In this document: in pieces, positions 55,433 to 64,000 of the stretch | Position numbering within the stretch: the stretch's first letter is position 1 | Layout: each line of letters opens with the position of its first letter | Assembly (NCBI GenBank): GCA_947478405.1 | Contig: CANJVX010000002.1 | Span: 62,001 to 126,000, forward strand | Length of the DNA: 64,000 nucleotides | Reading direction: 5' to 3' | Source: Beijerinckiaceae bacterium | Lineage (GTDB): Bacteria; Pseudomonadota; Alphaproteobacteria; Rhizobiales; Beijerinckiaceae | The notes under the pieces: model-generated | What the model saw: only the letters and a program-made list of their open reading frames with translations | What the model was told of the DNA's origin: nothing | The model's database searches: none | Position numbers and translations under genes: made by a program

Positions 55433-56050
55433 ATGGCCTTGTTCCGATTGGGGATCGCGACTGAAAAGCTGCACATCATCAAAGGTGATGGACTGCTGCT
55501 GCGCCCCTTCGAATCGCGCGATTTCGAACCTTGGGCGGCTTTGCGTGAAACGAGCCGAGATTTTCTTACACCCTGGGAGCCAACCTGGCCCGGCGACGAT
55601 CTGACCCGCCAGGCCTTCCGACGACGGGTGCGGCGCAATGACGAAGAAATAGCGCGCGATGAGGCCTATCCCTTCCTGATCACGCGGGAGACGGACGGGG
55701 CCATCCTAGGGGGCCTGACCCTCGGCCAAGTGCGCCGGGGCGTCGCCCAGACCGCGACACTTGGATATTGGATGGGCGGACCCCATGCGGGACGCGGCTA
55801 TATGGGCAAGGCCGTCCGGCTCATGTCCATCTATGCTTTTGCCAATCTGCGGCTGCACCGGATCGAGGCGGCCTGTCTGCCGGGCAATATGCGCTCCATT
55901 CGCCTGCTGGAAAGCGCCGGATTCCGGCGCGAGGGAATCGCCAGATCCTATTTGCGAATCAATGGGATATGGCATGATCATGTGCTCTTCGCCCGGCTTG
56001 ATTCCGACCCCGCTCCGGCGCCCGCCCGCAACCTCCCCGCCCCTTCCTGA
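55433..56050 (+). CDS. GNAT family N-acetyltransferase (RimJ/RimL-like)
   Basis: A 205-residue acetyltransferase with LLRPFESRDFEPWAALRETS at the start, the acetyl-CoA site in ATLGYWMGGPHAGRGYMGKA, and the late RLHRIEAACLPGNMRSIRLL and ESAGFRREGIARSYLRING. These match RimJ/RimL, which acetylate the N-termini of ribosomal proteins S5 and L12. The actual substrate is unknown. It follows the peptidase gene by 11 bases and ends with a flexible Pro-rich tail (ARNLPAPS). Confidence 0.9.
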   Translation: MALFRLGIATEKLHIIKGDGLLLRPFESRDFEPWAALRETSRDFLTPWEPTWPGDDLTRQAFRRRVRRNDEEIARDEAYPFLITRETDGAILGGLTLGQVRRGVAQTATLGYWMGGPHAGRGYMGKAVRLMSIYAFANLRLHRIEAACLPGNMRSIRLLESAGFRREGIARSYLRINGIWHDHVLFARLDSDPAPAPARNLPAPS

Positions 56051-56185
56051 GGGTGTGTGGCCTGTGGGGGCCGTTGCCCTTTGCCTTGCCCGGAACGCCC
56101 CCAAGCTTTACCAATCAAACTTCCGACACGGTCGCAGTCCAAGGGCTGGCCTCCGATTAACTGTCAGTGGTCGGGCCTCAGGCCT

Positions 56186-59074
56186 GTGAGTGAAGTGAGT
56201 CTCGTGCGTCGGTTAATCTCGGCCTTTCTTCTCCTCGTTTTTCTGGTCTCGGGCCTAAGCCCGGCTTGGGCCATCGAATCTGTGCGCGTTCCGCTTTCGG
56301 CGCGCGCCATCGACCTGACGCAGGCGGTGGAAAATTTCTCGACGCAGGGTGACCGGATCCAGGTCTCGACCGCACCGGGTGCTGACGGCATTGTCCGCCG
56401 CATCGAAGTGAATGCGGCCAAGGATGGCACGCAGCCCTTCTGGATCGCCTTTGCGCTCACCAATGATACCGAAGAGCAGATCGAGCGCCTGATCGTGGCG
56501 CCGCATTTTCGTCTTGTGGGCTCTGGCGTCATCTGGCCGGATCTGGGCGCCTCGCGCGTGTCTGCCATTACCGCCAGCCAGGGCTTTCCGCCCGAGCGCG
56601 AAGAATCCGCCGACGCCGACGTGTTTCGTTTGACGCTCGATCCGGGCACAACGGTCACTTACGTTGCCGAATTGCGCACGCCCAACCTGCCGCAGATCTA
56701 TCTGTGGGAGCCCGATGCCTACAAAGACAAGGTGACGAGCCTCACGCTCTACAAGGGCCTCATCATCGGTATTTCGGGCCTGCTCGCCCTCTTCCTCACC
56801 ATTGTCTTCGTGGTCAAAGGCGCGGTGATCTTTCCCGCTGCAGCCGCACTCGCTTGGGCCGTGCTGGCTTATGTGTGCATCGACTTCGGTTTCTGGGGCA
56901 AACTCTTTGATCTGGGCAATGAAGCGGATCGCATCTGGCGCGCGGGTGCAGAAACCATTCTTGCCGCCACCTTGCTCGTCTTCCTCTTTGCTTATCTTAA
57001 TCTGAGCCGCTGGCATGTGCGCGCATCGCATGTAGCAACCATCTGGCTGATCTTTTTGGCGGGCTTGATTGGCCTGGCAATCTTCGATGCGCCAGTGGCG
57101 GCGGGTGTGGCGCGCATTTCGCTAGCCACCATCGCGGCCGTTGGCTTCATTCTCGTTTTGTATCTCTCAACGCATGGCTATGACCGCGCTGTGATGTTGA
57201 TCCCGACCTGGCTTTTGCTGCTGGCTTGGGTTACAGCCGCGGGCTTCACCGTCACCGGACAGCTGACAAATGATCTGGTCTCGCCTGCCTTGATTGGCGG
57301 CCTTGTGCTGATCGTCATGCTGATTGGTTTCACGGTCATGCAAAACGCATTTGCGGGCGGCATGGCACATGGGAACGTTTCGGATTCCGAGCGCCGTGCA
57401 TTGGCGCTGACAGGGTCTGGCGACATTATTTTCGATTGGGATGTCACGGCCGATGATATTTATGTCAGCCCCGAAGCCGAACAACGTCTCGGCCTGAAGC
57501 GCGGCTCACTGGAAGGCGCGGCCTCGGCCTGGCTCGACATCCTTCACCCCTTCGACCGCGATCGCTATTCAACCTCGCTCGATACTGTGCTCGAACAAAG
57601 ACGCGGGCGCCTCGCCCTCGACTTCCGTCTGCGCGCGAGCGATGGCCAATATGTCTGGTTCCTGCTGAAAGCGCGCCCCGTCGTCGGCGCCGATGGCGAA
57701 GTTGTTCGCGTCATTGGCACACTCTCCGACATTACCGAAATGAAGACGGCTGAAGAGCGCCTGTTGCAAGACGCTGTGCATGACAATCTCACCGGCCTGC
57801 CCAACCGCGAGATTTTCTTCGACCGTCTGGAAATGTCACTCAACAATGCGCTTATCGACCAATATCGCTATCCGACAGTTTTGTGTGTCGATCTCGACCG
57901 CTTTCGTCAGGTGAATGATACGGTTGGACTGTCGGCAGGTGACTCGATCTTGCTCACCGTGTCGCGTCGGCTCAACCGCTTGTTGCGCGAACAAGATACG
58001 TTGTCGCGTGTTTCGGGTGATCAATTTGCGATCATCCTCTTGTCTGAAATGAACCATGAGAAAATCGTGGCTATTGCGGATTCCATCCGCCGCACGGTGT
58101 CCACCCCGATTTCTTTCGGTGAACGCGATGTGGCACTGACCTGCTCGGTTGGTGTCGCGCTGTATGATGTGCAAGTGCACCCCAAGCGTGAAGACATGCT
58201 GAAAGATGGCGAAATTGCCATGGCGCATGCCAAGAAGCTTGGCGGCAATCGCACGGAGGTCTTCCGCCCCAGCATGCGCGCTTTGCGCTCGGACCGGTCA
58301 GCGCTGGAAGCCGATTTGCGCCGCGCGCTCGATCGAGGCGAGATGAAAGTTGCGTTCCAGCCGATTGTGCGTCTGGAAGATCGTACCATTGCCGGCTTCG
58401 AAGCAATGATGCGCTGGGAGCATCCGCGTCTGGGCCGCCTCAATCCCAGTGACTTTATAGCCGTTGCAGAAGAAACCGGTGTGATAGTGGATCTCGGCAT
58501 TTTCCTGCTGGAGCGCACGGCACGTGAATTGTCCGCTTGGCAGAATGCGCTGGACGTCAATCCGCCCATCTTCGCCAATGTGAATATTTCATCGCGTCAA
58601 TTGCTGCGTCATGACCTGTTGCATGATGTGAAGGGTGTCTTGACGCGCTCAGCCGTTTTGCCGGGGACGCTGAAGCTTGAAATTTCAGAAACCCTGTTGA
58701 TGGACAATCCGGAATTTGCCACGCAAATGCTGGAGCGCTTGCATGAACTGGGCGCAGGCATTTGCCTGCAGGGTTTCGGTGCGGGCCAATCGTCGCTGTC
58801 GCATCTGCAGCGACTCAAGATCGACATGATCAAGATCGACAAGTTGATGACGCGGCCCAATGCCAAAGGCGCGCGCCCGCTCGTTCTGCGCTCGATCATC
58901 GGCCTAGCGCATGATCTGGGCCTGCAAGTGATTGCCGATGGCACCGAGAGCGAGAGCGATACGGTGGATCTGGCGCGGCTGGGATGCGAATTCGCGCAAG
59001 GCTATGCCTTCGGCAATCCGATCACCATGGCAGAAGCCCGCCGCCTGGTCGGCGCAGCCAATGAAGCGGCTTAA
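56186..59074 (+). CDS. Membrane sensor with PAS, degenerate GGDEF and degenerate EAL domains
   Basis: About 962 residues: signal peptide (SAFLLLVFLVSGLSPAWA), a periplasmic sensory region (about 31-190), seven or so membrane helices (190-420), as in 7TMR-DISM receptors, a PAS domain (about 425-540), then GGDEF (about 545-705) and EAL (715-955). The GGDEF signature is SGDQF (610-614). The EAL signature is EAM (739-741) and the metal Asp pair is replaced by QG (862-863). Synthesis and hydrolysis of c-di-GMP are therefore unlikely and it is probably a signal-binding regulator. The start is uncertain; three GTG codons (56186, 56195, 56204) are possible, and the long upstream frame overlaps no homologous part. 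It follows the GNAT gene. Confidence 0.88.
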   Translation: MSEVSLVRRLISAFLLLVFLVSGLSPAWAIESVRVPLSARAIDLTQAVENFSTQGDRIQVSTAPGADGIVRRIEVNAAKDGTQPFWIAFALTNDTEEQIERLIVAPHFRLVGSGVIWPDLGASRVSAITASQGFPPEREESADADVFRLTLDPGTTVTYVAELRTPNLPQIYLWEPDAYKDKVTSLTLYKGLIIGISGLLALFLTIVFVVKGAVIFPAAAALAWAVLAYVCIDFGFWGKLFDLGNEADRIWRAGAETILAATLLVFLFAYLNLSRWHVRASHVATIWLIFLAGLIGLAIFDAPVAAGVARISLATIAAVGFILVLYLSTHGYDRAVMLIPTWLLLLAWVTAAGFTVTGQLTNDLVSPALIGGLVLIVMLIGFTVMQNAFAGGMAHGNVSDSERRALALTGSGDIIFDWDVTADDIYVSPEAEQRLGLKRGSLEGAASAWLDILHPFDRDRYSTSLDTVLEQRRGRLALDFRLRASDGQYVWFLLKARPVVGADGEVVRVIGTLSDITEMKTAEERLLQDAVHDNLTGLPNREIFFDRLEMSLNNALIDQYRYPTVLCVDLDRFRQVNDTVGLSAGDSILLTVSRRLNRLLREQDTLSRVSGDQFAIILLSEMNHEKIVAIADSIRRTVSTPISFGERDVALTCSVGVALYDVQVHPKREDMLKDGEIAMAHAKKLGGNRTEVFRPSMRALRSDRSALEADLRRALDRGEMKVAFQPIVRLEDRTIAGFEAMMRWEHPRLGRLNPSDFIAVAEETGVIVDLGIFLLERTARELSAWQNALDVNPPIFANVNISSRQLLRHDLLHDVKGVLTRSAVLPGTLKLEISETLLMDNPEFATQMLERLHELGAGICLQGFGAGQSSLSHLQRLKIDMIKIDKLMTRPNAKGARPLVLRSIIGLAHDLGLQVIADGTESESDTVDLARLGCEFAQGYAFGNPITMAEARRLVGAANEAA

Positions 59075-59123
59075 TCTCAAAACCTATCGGCCAGATGCGC
59101 AGCGGAGATCGCACCATCTCTCC

Positions 59124-59204
59124 CGTCATTGCGAGCGCAGCAAAGCAATCCAGAGGTCTCACGTGTGGCCCCTGGATTGCTTCGCCTTCGGCTCGCAATG
59201 ACGG
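59124..59204. repeat. REP-like palindromic element, copy 12
   Basis: CGTCATTGCGAGCGCAGC to CAATCCAG, centre CTCACGTGTGGCC, right arm CTGGATTGCTTCGC to GCTCGCAATGACGG. It lies between the convergent EAL receptor and AlgH-like genes. Confidence 0.85.
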
Positions 59205-59284
59205 TGCTGAAAAAGCGTGCGAACCCACCCCTCACGGGGAAGCGACGTGGCGGGATCGTACCATCTCAATCATCATGAAGCAGC

Positions 59285-59908
59285 TTAAGCGTGGCCGGCC
59301 TCGCCTGACAGCATGGCGGGATCAATACCCAGCAGACGAATCGCGCGCGCCCACTTGCTCTCCAAATCGCGATCAAACAGCAGGCCAGGATCGGCGGGCA
59401 CATGCAGCCAGCCATTTTGCTGGATCTCGCCTTCCAATTGGCCCGGCGACCAACCTGCATAGCCAAGAGCAAGCATCGCCTGCTGCGGCCCGTGCCCTTG
59501 CGCAATGGCCCGCAAAATATCGACAGTGGCGGTGAGCGAGACGGATTCATCAATCGTCAGCGTCGAATTGTCGATGAAAAAATCCGAGGAATGGAGCACG
59601 AAGCCGCGCCCCGTTTCCACTGGCCCACCCTTGAGCACCTGTAACTTTTCAGCGGGCGTCGGCAGGCGGATCAGCTCTTCGGGTTTCATCAGCTCAAGCT
59701 GCAGCAGAAGATCGGGGAAGGTGACCTTGCGTGCGGGGTGATTGATAATCAGGCCCATCGCGCCCTCAGCCGAATGAGCGCAAATATAAATCACGGCTCG
59801 GGCAAAACGCTGGTCAGCCATGCCGGGCATGGCGAGCAGAAACTGGCCATCAAGATAGCCTGAGGATCGATCGGACGGAATGATCGTTTCGATTGCCATG
59901 GGGAACAT
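59285..59908 (-). CDS. YqgE/AlgH (UPF0301) family protein
   Basis: A 207-residue protein with the AlgH fold: [59 protein letters not shown] and [20 protein letters not shown]. The family affects alginate regulation in Pseudomonas, but its biochemical role is not known. ATG 59908 is chosen because GGAAGG lies seven bases upstream; ATG 59899 is also possible. It is divergent from the exported DsbD-like gene. Confidence 0.93.
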   Translation of the reverse strand: MFPMAIETIIPSDRSSGYLDGQFLLAMPGMADQRFARAVIYICAHSAEGAMGLIINHPARKVTFPDLLLQLELMKPEELIRLPTPAEKLQVLKGGPVETGRGFVLHSSDFFIDNSTLTIDESVSLTATVDILRAIAQGHGPQQAMLALGYAGWSPGQLEGEIQQNGWLHVPADPGLLFDRDLESKWARAIRLLGIDPAMLSGEAGHA

Positions 59909-60005
59909 GCTACGCCTTCCGCGTTGACAGAACAAGAAAGGGGCGCCCCGCCCTCTCACGCCATCGTGTGTGGCGCTTCAACCGGGGCCACAGCAGAAAT
60001 GTTCC

Positions 60006-60818
60006 ATGCGCAAGCTCTCGGTAAACCTCCTGAAAATCGTCGCACTTCCAGCCATGTTGCTGACTTTCTCAGCGCTGCTGGAACAGGCTTTGGCCGATGT
60101 CGGCCCGTGGGTGAAGGGCGCCAATTCCCAAGCGCGGCTGCTTGCCGCAGGGGCACCAGATGCAGGCACCTACCGCGCAGGCATTGAGATCGAGCTGAAG
60201 AGTGGCGCGCATACATATTGGCGCGATCCGGGCGATGCAGGCGTGCCGCCGCGCATTTCCTTTGAAGGGTCGGGCAATCTCAAAAGCGCGACGCTACGTT
60301 TTCCAGCGCCCTCGCGTATCGATGAAGGCGGGCTCACCGTCTATGGCTTTCGCAACAATCTCATCCTGCCCATTGAAGTTGTGCCACTTGATGCCAGCAA
60401 GCCGGTGCAGCTGTCTGTGCAATTCACCTATGCCGCTTGCCAAAAAATCTGCATTCCGGCGGAATTGACAGGCGAGATGGACCTATCCCCCAAGGCCGCT
60501 CCCAGCGCCGAGACGCGACGCTTGGCCGATGCCATCGCTCTGCTGCCGACACCCGCCACGGCTCCCTCTCTGGGCGTGACCGCCAAGCCCATCGAACAGG
60601 CAGGCAAAATCGCATGGCACGTGGATCTCCAACGGGGGTTTTTCGATTTCTTTGTCGAGGGGCCAGAGGGCTGGTCTTTCGATGCCAAGGCGGAGAAATC
60701 AGGCTTTAAACTGGTGGCCGATGGCAAGCCTCAAGGCTGGAACGGCCCTGTGTCTGTGCTGCTGACACTGAAGGGTGCTGCGGATGTCGAAGTGACCTTC
60801 GATCTGCCCATTCCCTGA
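60006..60818 (+). CDS. Exported DsbD-alpha-like domain protein
   Basis: A 270-residue periplasmic protein with a signal peptide (LLKIVALPAMLLTFSALLEQALA). It matches the N-terminal immunoglobulin-like alpha domain of thiol reductase DsbD: ELKSGAHTYWRDPGDAGVPP, LTVYGFRNNLILPIEVVPLD, and the cysteine pair in TYAACQKICIPAELTGEMDL. The membrane and C-terminal thioredoxin parts of DsbD are missing. It probably accepts electrons from a separate CcdA-like protein and passes them to exported thiols, but that is inference. It lies upstream of a peroxiredoxin gene with an 80-base gap. Confidence 0.85.
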   Translation: MRKLSVNLLKIVALPAMLLTFSALLEQALADVGPWVKGANSQARLLAAGAPDAGTYRAGIEIELKSGAHTYWRDPGDAGVPPRISFEGSGNLKSATLRFPAPSRIDEGGLTVYGFRNNLILPIEVVPLDASKPVQLSVQFTYAACQKICIPAELTGEMDLSPKAAPSAETRRLADAIALLPTPATAPSLGVTAKPIEQAGKIAWHVDLQRGFFDFFVEGPEGWSFDAKAEKSGFKLVADGKPQGWNGPVSVLLTLKGAADVEVTFDLPIP

Positions 60819-60898
60819 TTGCCTCTGCGCCTGACTTGTAGAAAAGTGTTTGGGAGAGGAGCCGGGGAACGGCGCCTCAAGTCGAAGGGAAGAAAGAC

Positions 60899-61378
60899 AT
60901 GATCAAGGCGGGAGACAAAATCCCCAGCGCAACATTCACGGTAATGACCGCGGAAGGCCCCAAGCCCCGCACGACCGATGAAATTTTCGCAGGCAAAAAA
61001 GTCGTGATTTTTGGCGTGCCCGGCGCATTCACGCCGACCTGCCACAAGAACCACCTGCCGGGTTTTCTGGTCAAGGAAAACGAGATCAAGGCCAAGGGCG
61101 TCCACACCATCGCCGTGACCTCGGTCAACGACACTTTCGTGATGGATGCTTGGGCGCGCGACACAGGAGCCAAGGACAAGATCGAGTTTCTGGCTGACGG
61201 CTCTGCGGCTTTCGCCAAGGCGATTGGCCTCACCGTTGATCTCACCGAACGGGGCCTTGGCATCCGCTCGCGTCGCTATGCGATGATTGTCGACAATGGC
61301 ATTGTGAAAGCCGTCGATGTGGAAGAAGCCGCTGGCGTCGAAGTATCAGGTGCCGACCATATTCTGAAGCAGCTCTGA
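60899..61378 (+). CDS. Peroxiredoxin, Prx5-type
   Basis: A 159-residue thiol peroxidase. The peroxidatic cysteine is Cys48 in FGVPGAFTPTCHKNHLPGF, the PxxxTxxC signature, and no second cysteine is visible, so it looks like a 1-Cys enzyme that needs an external reductant such as glutathione. VNDTFVMDAWARD and LGIRSRRYAMIVDNGIV are typical of Prx5. A ribosome site (GAAGGGAAGAAAG) precedes the ATG. Confidence 0.94.
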   Translation: MIKAGDKIPSATFTVMTAEGPKPRTTDEIFAGKKVVIFGVPGAFTPTCHKNHLPGFLVKENEIKAKGVHTIAVTSVNDTFVMDAWARDTGAKDKIEFLADGSAAFAKAIGLTVDLTERGLGIRSRRYAMIVDNGIVKAVDVEEAAGVEVSGADHILKQL

Positions 61379-61386
61379 CACCAGCT

Positions 61387-61468
61387 CGTCATTGCGGGGC
61401 AAGCGAAGCCATCCAGCCTATTTTTGTCTGGAGTGCCACGCCGGGAGAGTGCCATCCTCGCAATGACG
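61387..61468. repeat. REP-like element, copy 13 (diverged)
   Basis: CGTCATTGCGGGGCAAGCG with CCATCCAGCC and, at the other end, CCATCCTCGCAATGACG. Arms and centre have diverged more than in other copies. It lies between the peroxiredoxin and rnhA. Confidence 0.65.
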
Positions 61469-61479
61469 ACCGTCAGTCG

Positions 61480-61923
61480 TCACTTGGTCAAAAACGGCTG
61501 CATGCCACGGCGTGCCAATTCATCGGCGCGCTCGTTCATTTCATGACCCGCGTGGCCCTTCACCCAATGCCATGACACGTCATGACGAAGGCGCGCTTCA
61601 TCGAGCCTTTTCCAAAGCTCGATATTTTTGACGGGCTTTTTATCTGCCGTAAGCCAGCCGCGCTTTTTCCAATTGTCCATCCAGCCGGTCACGCCGCCGC
61701 GCAAATATTGCGAATCTGTATGCAACTCCACAAGACAGGGACGCTTCAGCGTCTCAAGCGCGGAGATGGCCGCCATCAGCTCCATGCGATTGTTGGTCGT
61801 ATCCGGCTCACCGCCACAAATCTCGCGCTCGCTGCCCTCAAAGGTCAACACCGCACCCCAGCCACCCGGACCCGGATTTCCTGAGCACGCCCCATCGGTA
61901 AAAATCACCACGGCCTTTGTCAT
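61480..61923 (-). CDS. rnhA: Ribonuclease HI
   Basis: A 147-residue RNase H1 that degrades RNA in RNA-DNA hybrids. The catalytic residues are in [20 protein letters not shown] (Asp), [16 protein letters not shown] (Glu), [13 protein letters not shown] (Asp), and [19 protein letters not shown] (Asp). Its ATG overlaps the thrB stop by four bases, a frequent arrangement in alphaproteobacteria. Confidence 0.97.
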   Translation of the reverse strand: MTKAVVIFTDGACSGNPGPGGWGAVLTFEGSEREICGGEPDTTNNRMELMAAISALETLKRPCLVELHTDSQYLRGGVTGWMDNWKKRGWLTADKKPVKNIELWKRLDEARLRHDVSWHWVKGHAGHEMNERADELARRGMQPFLTK

Positions 61924-62885
61924 ACGAGAAGACCATAATCAGCGGCCTGTTTCACATGCTGGTGAAAACGCAGCTTCTTCACATATTCCATCGGATCTTT
62001 CGGCCGCACGAGCGCACCGGCTGGCACATCGAGCCAATCAACCAGACGCGTCAGCAAAAAGCGCAAAGCAGCACCGCGCGCGAGAATAGGCAGTGCTGCA
62101 ATCTCATCCGTCCCCAGTGGACGCACAGATTGATAGCCAGCCAGAAACGCCTGTCCCTTGGTGACATTAAAAGACGCGTCAGGCTCGAAGCACCAAGCGT
62201 TCAGACAGATTGCTGCGTCATAGGCAAAAGCATCGGTGCAAGCGAAATAGAAATCGATCAGGCCTGACAGATGTTTTTCCAGAAAGAACACATTGTCGGG
62301 AAAGAGATCGGCGTGAATGACCCCGTCTGGCAAATGCTGCGGCCAGACGCGCGACACATGCGCAAGTTCGTCGGCAATCAGCGTCTCAAGCCCCGGCGTG
62401 ATTTCATGCGCACGCAGCCGCGCGCCCTCAAACAAAGGCGCCCAGCCTGACAGCGACAAAGAATTGGTCCGGCGCATCGGAAAATCAGCGCCCGCCAGAT
62501 GCAGGCGCGCCAGACCCGCGCCTACTTCCGCGCAATGGGCAGCACTGGGGCGGCGCACAGACATGCCTTCCAGAAAAGACACCATAGCCGCAGGGCGACC
62601 TGCGATCCGGCCCAATGCCTCGCCATTTTTCGCGCGGACGGGCTGAGGACAGCTGAGCCCGTGCGCGGCCAGGTGATCCATGAGATTCAGAAAAAACGGC
62701 AGCTCGGCTTCATTCACCCGCTTCTCGTAGAGAGTGAGAATGAACGTGCCCTTTTCGGTGCGCAGCAGGTAATTGGAATTTTCGACGCCTTCGGCAATGC
62801 CCTTCAGCGACAGGACGGCGCCCAGATCATAGGCCGCGAGAAATGCGTCCAGATCCTCATCCGTGACTTCCGTATAAACAGCCAT
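61920..62885 (-). CDS. thrB: Homoserine kinase (ThrB2, aminoglycoside phosphotransferase-like)
   Basis: Phosphorylates homoserine before threonine synthase (thrC, here at 52758). This 321-residue protein is the APH-fold type found in alphaproteobacteria, with [20 protein letters not shown] at the start, the kinase loop [20 protein letters not shown], and the magnesium motif [21 protein letters not shown] 62885 is preceded by a GGGGCTGGGCC stretch. It is the first gene of the thrB-rnhA pair. Confidence 0.95.
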   Translation of the reverse strand: MAVYTEVTDEDLDAFLAAYDLGAVLSLKGIAEGVENSNYLLRTEKGTFILTLYEKRVNEAELPFFLNLMDHLAAHGLSCPQPVRAKNGEALGRIAGRPAAMVSFLEGMSVRRPSAAHCAEVGAGLARLHLAGADFPMRRTNSLSLSGWAPLFEGARLRAHEITPGLETLIADELAHVSRVWPQHLPDGVIHADLFPDNVFFLEKHLSGLIDFYFACTDAFAYDAAICLNAWCFEPDASFNVTKGQAFLAGYQSVRPLGTDEIAALPILARGAALRFLLTRLVDWLDVPAGALVRPKDPMEYVKKLRFHQHVKQAADYGLLV

Positions 62886-62945
62886 GGCCCAGCCCCCTGC
62901 TGCCCCGTGTTAGCCTCGGGCCGAGGGGAAATCCAGCTTTTCTGA

Positions 62946-63026
62946 CGTCCTTGCGGGCAAAGCGAAGCAATCCGGAGGCCCCACGATAGGCTATTCTGGA
63001 TGGCGCACGCTGCGCTCGCAATGACG
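62946..63026. repeat. REP-like element, copy 14
   Basis: CGTCCTTGCGGGCAAAGCG to CAATCCGG, centre CCACGATAGGC, right arm TGGATGGCGCACGCTGCGC, CTCGCAATGACGG. It lies between the divergent thrB and EamA genes. Confidence 0.75.
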
Positions 63027-63082
63027 GCGCAAGCGGCCCGCCACCCTCGCCAGCCTCCCCATCCTTCGCTAGAACCAATCCC

Positions 63083-63991
63083 ATGTTCGCAATCTCTCCC
63101 TGGCTCTGGGCCGCTTTCACAGTCGCCGCCTCTGCCGCACAGACGGCGCGCAATGCCATGCAGCGCGATCTCATCGACAAGCTCGGCACAGCCGGCGCCA
63201 CCCATGTGCGCTTCATCTTCGCCTTTCCCTTCGCCCTGCTCTTTCTGCTGGTGCAATGGCCGTTGATCGACCTGCCTTTGCCTGTACCATCCCAACAGAC
63301 GATCCTGTGGGCGACCTTCGCCCCCGCCGCGCAAACTGCCGCCACGGCTTTGATGCTGGCCGCCATGCGCAAACGCGCCTTTGTTGTGGCCATTGCTTTC
63401 ACCAAAACCGAACCGCTCATCATCGCCTTGGTCAGCGTTCTGGTGCTGCATGAAATTCCCTCTGCCCCCGTGGCAGCCGCCATTCTGATTGCCACGGCGG
63501 GCGTGATGCTGATGTCCTGGCCGCAGCGCGAGGCAGACGCTGAAATGCTCTTTGCCGATTGGACGCCCGCTTTGATGGGCCTGGGCGCAGGCGCCTGTTT
63601 TGCCATGTCGGCAACGAGCTATCGGGTTGCTATTCTCACACTCGAGACACCCTCATTCGTGCTCGCGGCAACAACCACACTCGTGCTGGGCCTTGGCATT
63701 CAGAGTGTGGCCATTTTGCTGTGGTTGTTTGCGCGGGATCGCACGACATTGCGCGCCATTCTCGCCCATTGGCGCCCCTCGCTTCTGGCAGGATTCATGG
63801 GCGCGCTGGCCTCGCAATTTTGGTTTCTGGCTTTTGCGATTTCGACAGCTGCCAAAGTGCGCACATTGGCGCTGATCGAAGTGCCCTTCGCGCAGATCGT
63901 CTCGGGCCGGATCAAGCAGAAAGTATCGCTGCGCGAATATGCCGGCATGGCATTGGTAATCGCCGGCATTGTGCTGTTGCTGAACGCTTAG
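63083..63991 (+). CDS. EamA/DMT family transporter
   Basis: A 302-residue protein with ten predicted helices in two EamA repeats (about residues 5-140 and 155-300). HVRFIFAFPFALLFLLVQWP and VVAIAFTKTEPLIIALVSVL lie in the first, and FLAFAISTAAKVRTLALIEV with AQIVSGRIKQKVSLREYAGM in the second. The family exports or imports small metabolites such as amino acids; the substrate is unknown. The ATG at 63083 has no strong ribosome site (AGAACCAATCCC). The gene ends at TAG 63989-63991 just inside the window. Confidence 0.9.
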   Translation: MFAISPWLWAAFTVAASAAQTARNAMQRDLIDKLGTAGATHVRFIFAFPFALLFLLVQWPLIDLPLPVPSQQTILWATFAPAAQTAATALMLAAMRKRAFVVAIAFTKTEPLIIALVSVLVLHEIPSAPVAAAILIATAGVMLMSWPQREADAEMLFADWTPALMGLGAGACFAMSATSYRVAILTLETPSFVLAATTTLVLGLGIQSVAILLWLFARDRTTLRAILAHWRPSLLAGFMGALASQFWFLAFAISTAAKVRTLALIEVPFAQIVSGRIKQKVSLREYAGMALVIAGIVLLLNA

Positions 63992-64000
63992 ACCGTCTCG

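Overview
This window is a chromosomal segment of an alphaproteobacterium, most likely of the order Hyphomicrobiales (Rhizobiales). The evidence is a CcrM-type GANTC methylase beside rnhB, a split F0 operon with a b' subunit, an IalB family protein, SMC following mutY, DUF721 and a DsbA-like gene, and a ctaC-ctaD-ctaB-ctaG-ctaE-DUF983-SURF1-thrC-M16-GNAT gene order. I cannot name the genus. Almost everything is housekeeping or respiratory. I see no prophage, transposase, CRISPR array, rRNA or tRNA.

Layout. 1-4.6 kb: start of ppdK (minus), then an overlapping dxs-tlyA-RNA methyltransferase operon followed by a GlcD-like oxidase. 6-10 kb: a YedK/HMCES-like DNA-protein crosslink protein, an unknown gene, an SDR/crotonase pair and a Sua5-type tRNA t6A gene. 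10-18.5 kb: the most accessory-looking stretch, with a small exported protein, two tandem TctC-like binding proteins, a bicupin, an AcuI-like reductase and two divergent MFS transporters. 18.5-23.5 kb: moaB, ypfJ-like protease, an atypical uracil-DNA glycosylase homologue and ETF-ubiquinone oxidoreductase. 23.5-32.5 kb: genome maintenance and cell cycle genes (rnhB, ccrM, mutY, DUF721, DsbA-like, smc). 32.6-36.6 kb: lldD divergent from a NitT/TauT-type ABC transporter. 37-39.6 kb: atpI-atpB-atpE-atpF'-atpF. 39.8-44.5 kb (minus): the glycine cleavage operon gcvT-gcvH-gcvPA-gcvPB under a tandem glycine riboswitch. 44.5-45.7 kb: an exported lipoprotein and IalB. 46-52.7 kb: the aa3-type cytochrome c oxidase operon with assembly factors. 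52.7-59 kb: thrC, M16 peptidase, GNAT and a degenerate 7TM-PAS-GGDEF-EAL receptor. 59-64 kb: AlgH family protein, a DsbD-alpha-like exported protein, a peroxiredoxin, rnhA-thrB and an EamA transporter.

Between genes, the window is littered with at least 14 copies of a REP-like palindrome (arms starting CGTCATTGCGAG) and several copies of a second GC-rich palindrome. One of the second family lies inside an open frame and joins a small membrane-protein ORF to the first TctC-like gene. The noteworthy regulatory structures are the glycine riboswitch, a terminator-like hairpin between atpE and atpF', a terminator between ctaE and DUF983, a GTTC-N7-GTTC LexA-type box, paired GANTC sites before ccrM, and a 20-bp perfect palindrome in the lldD/ABC divergent region. 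The best candidates for undescribed biology are the uracil-DNA glycosylase homologue lacking both motif residues, the catalytically degenerate c-di-GMP-type receptor, and the orphan double-TctC plus bicupin cluster. No completely novel multi-gene system is evident.
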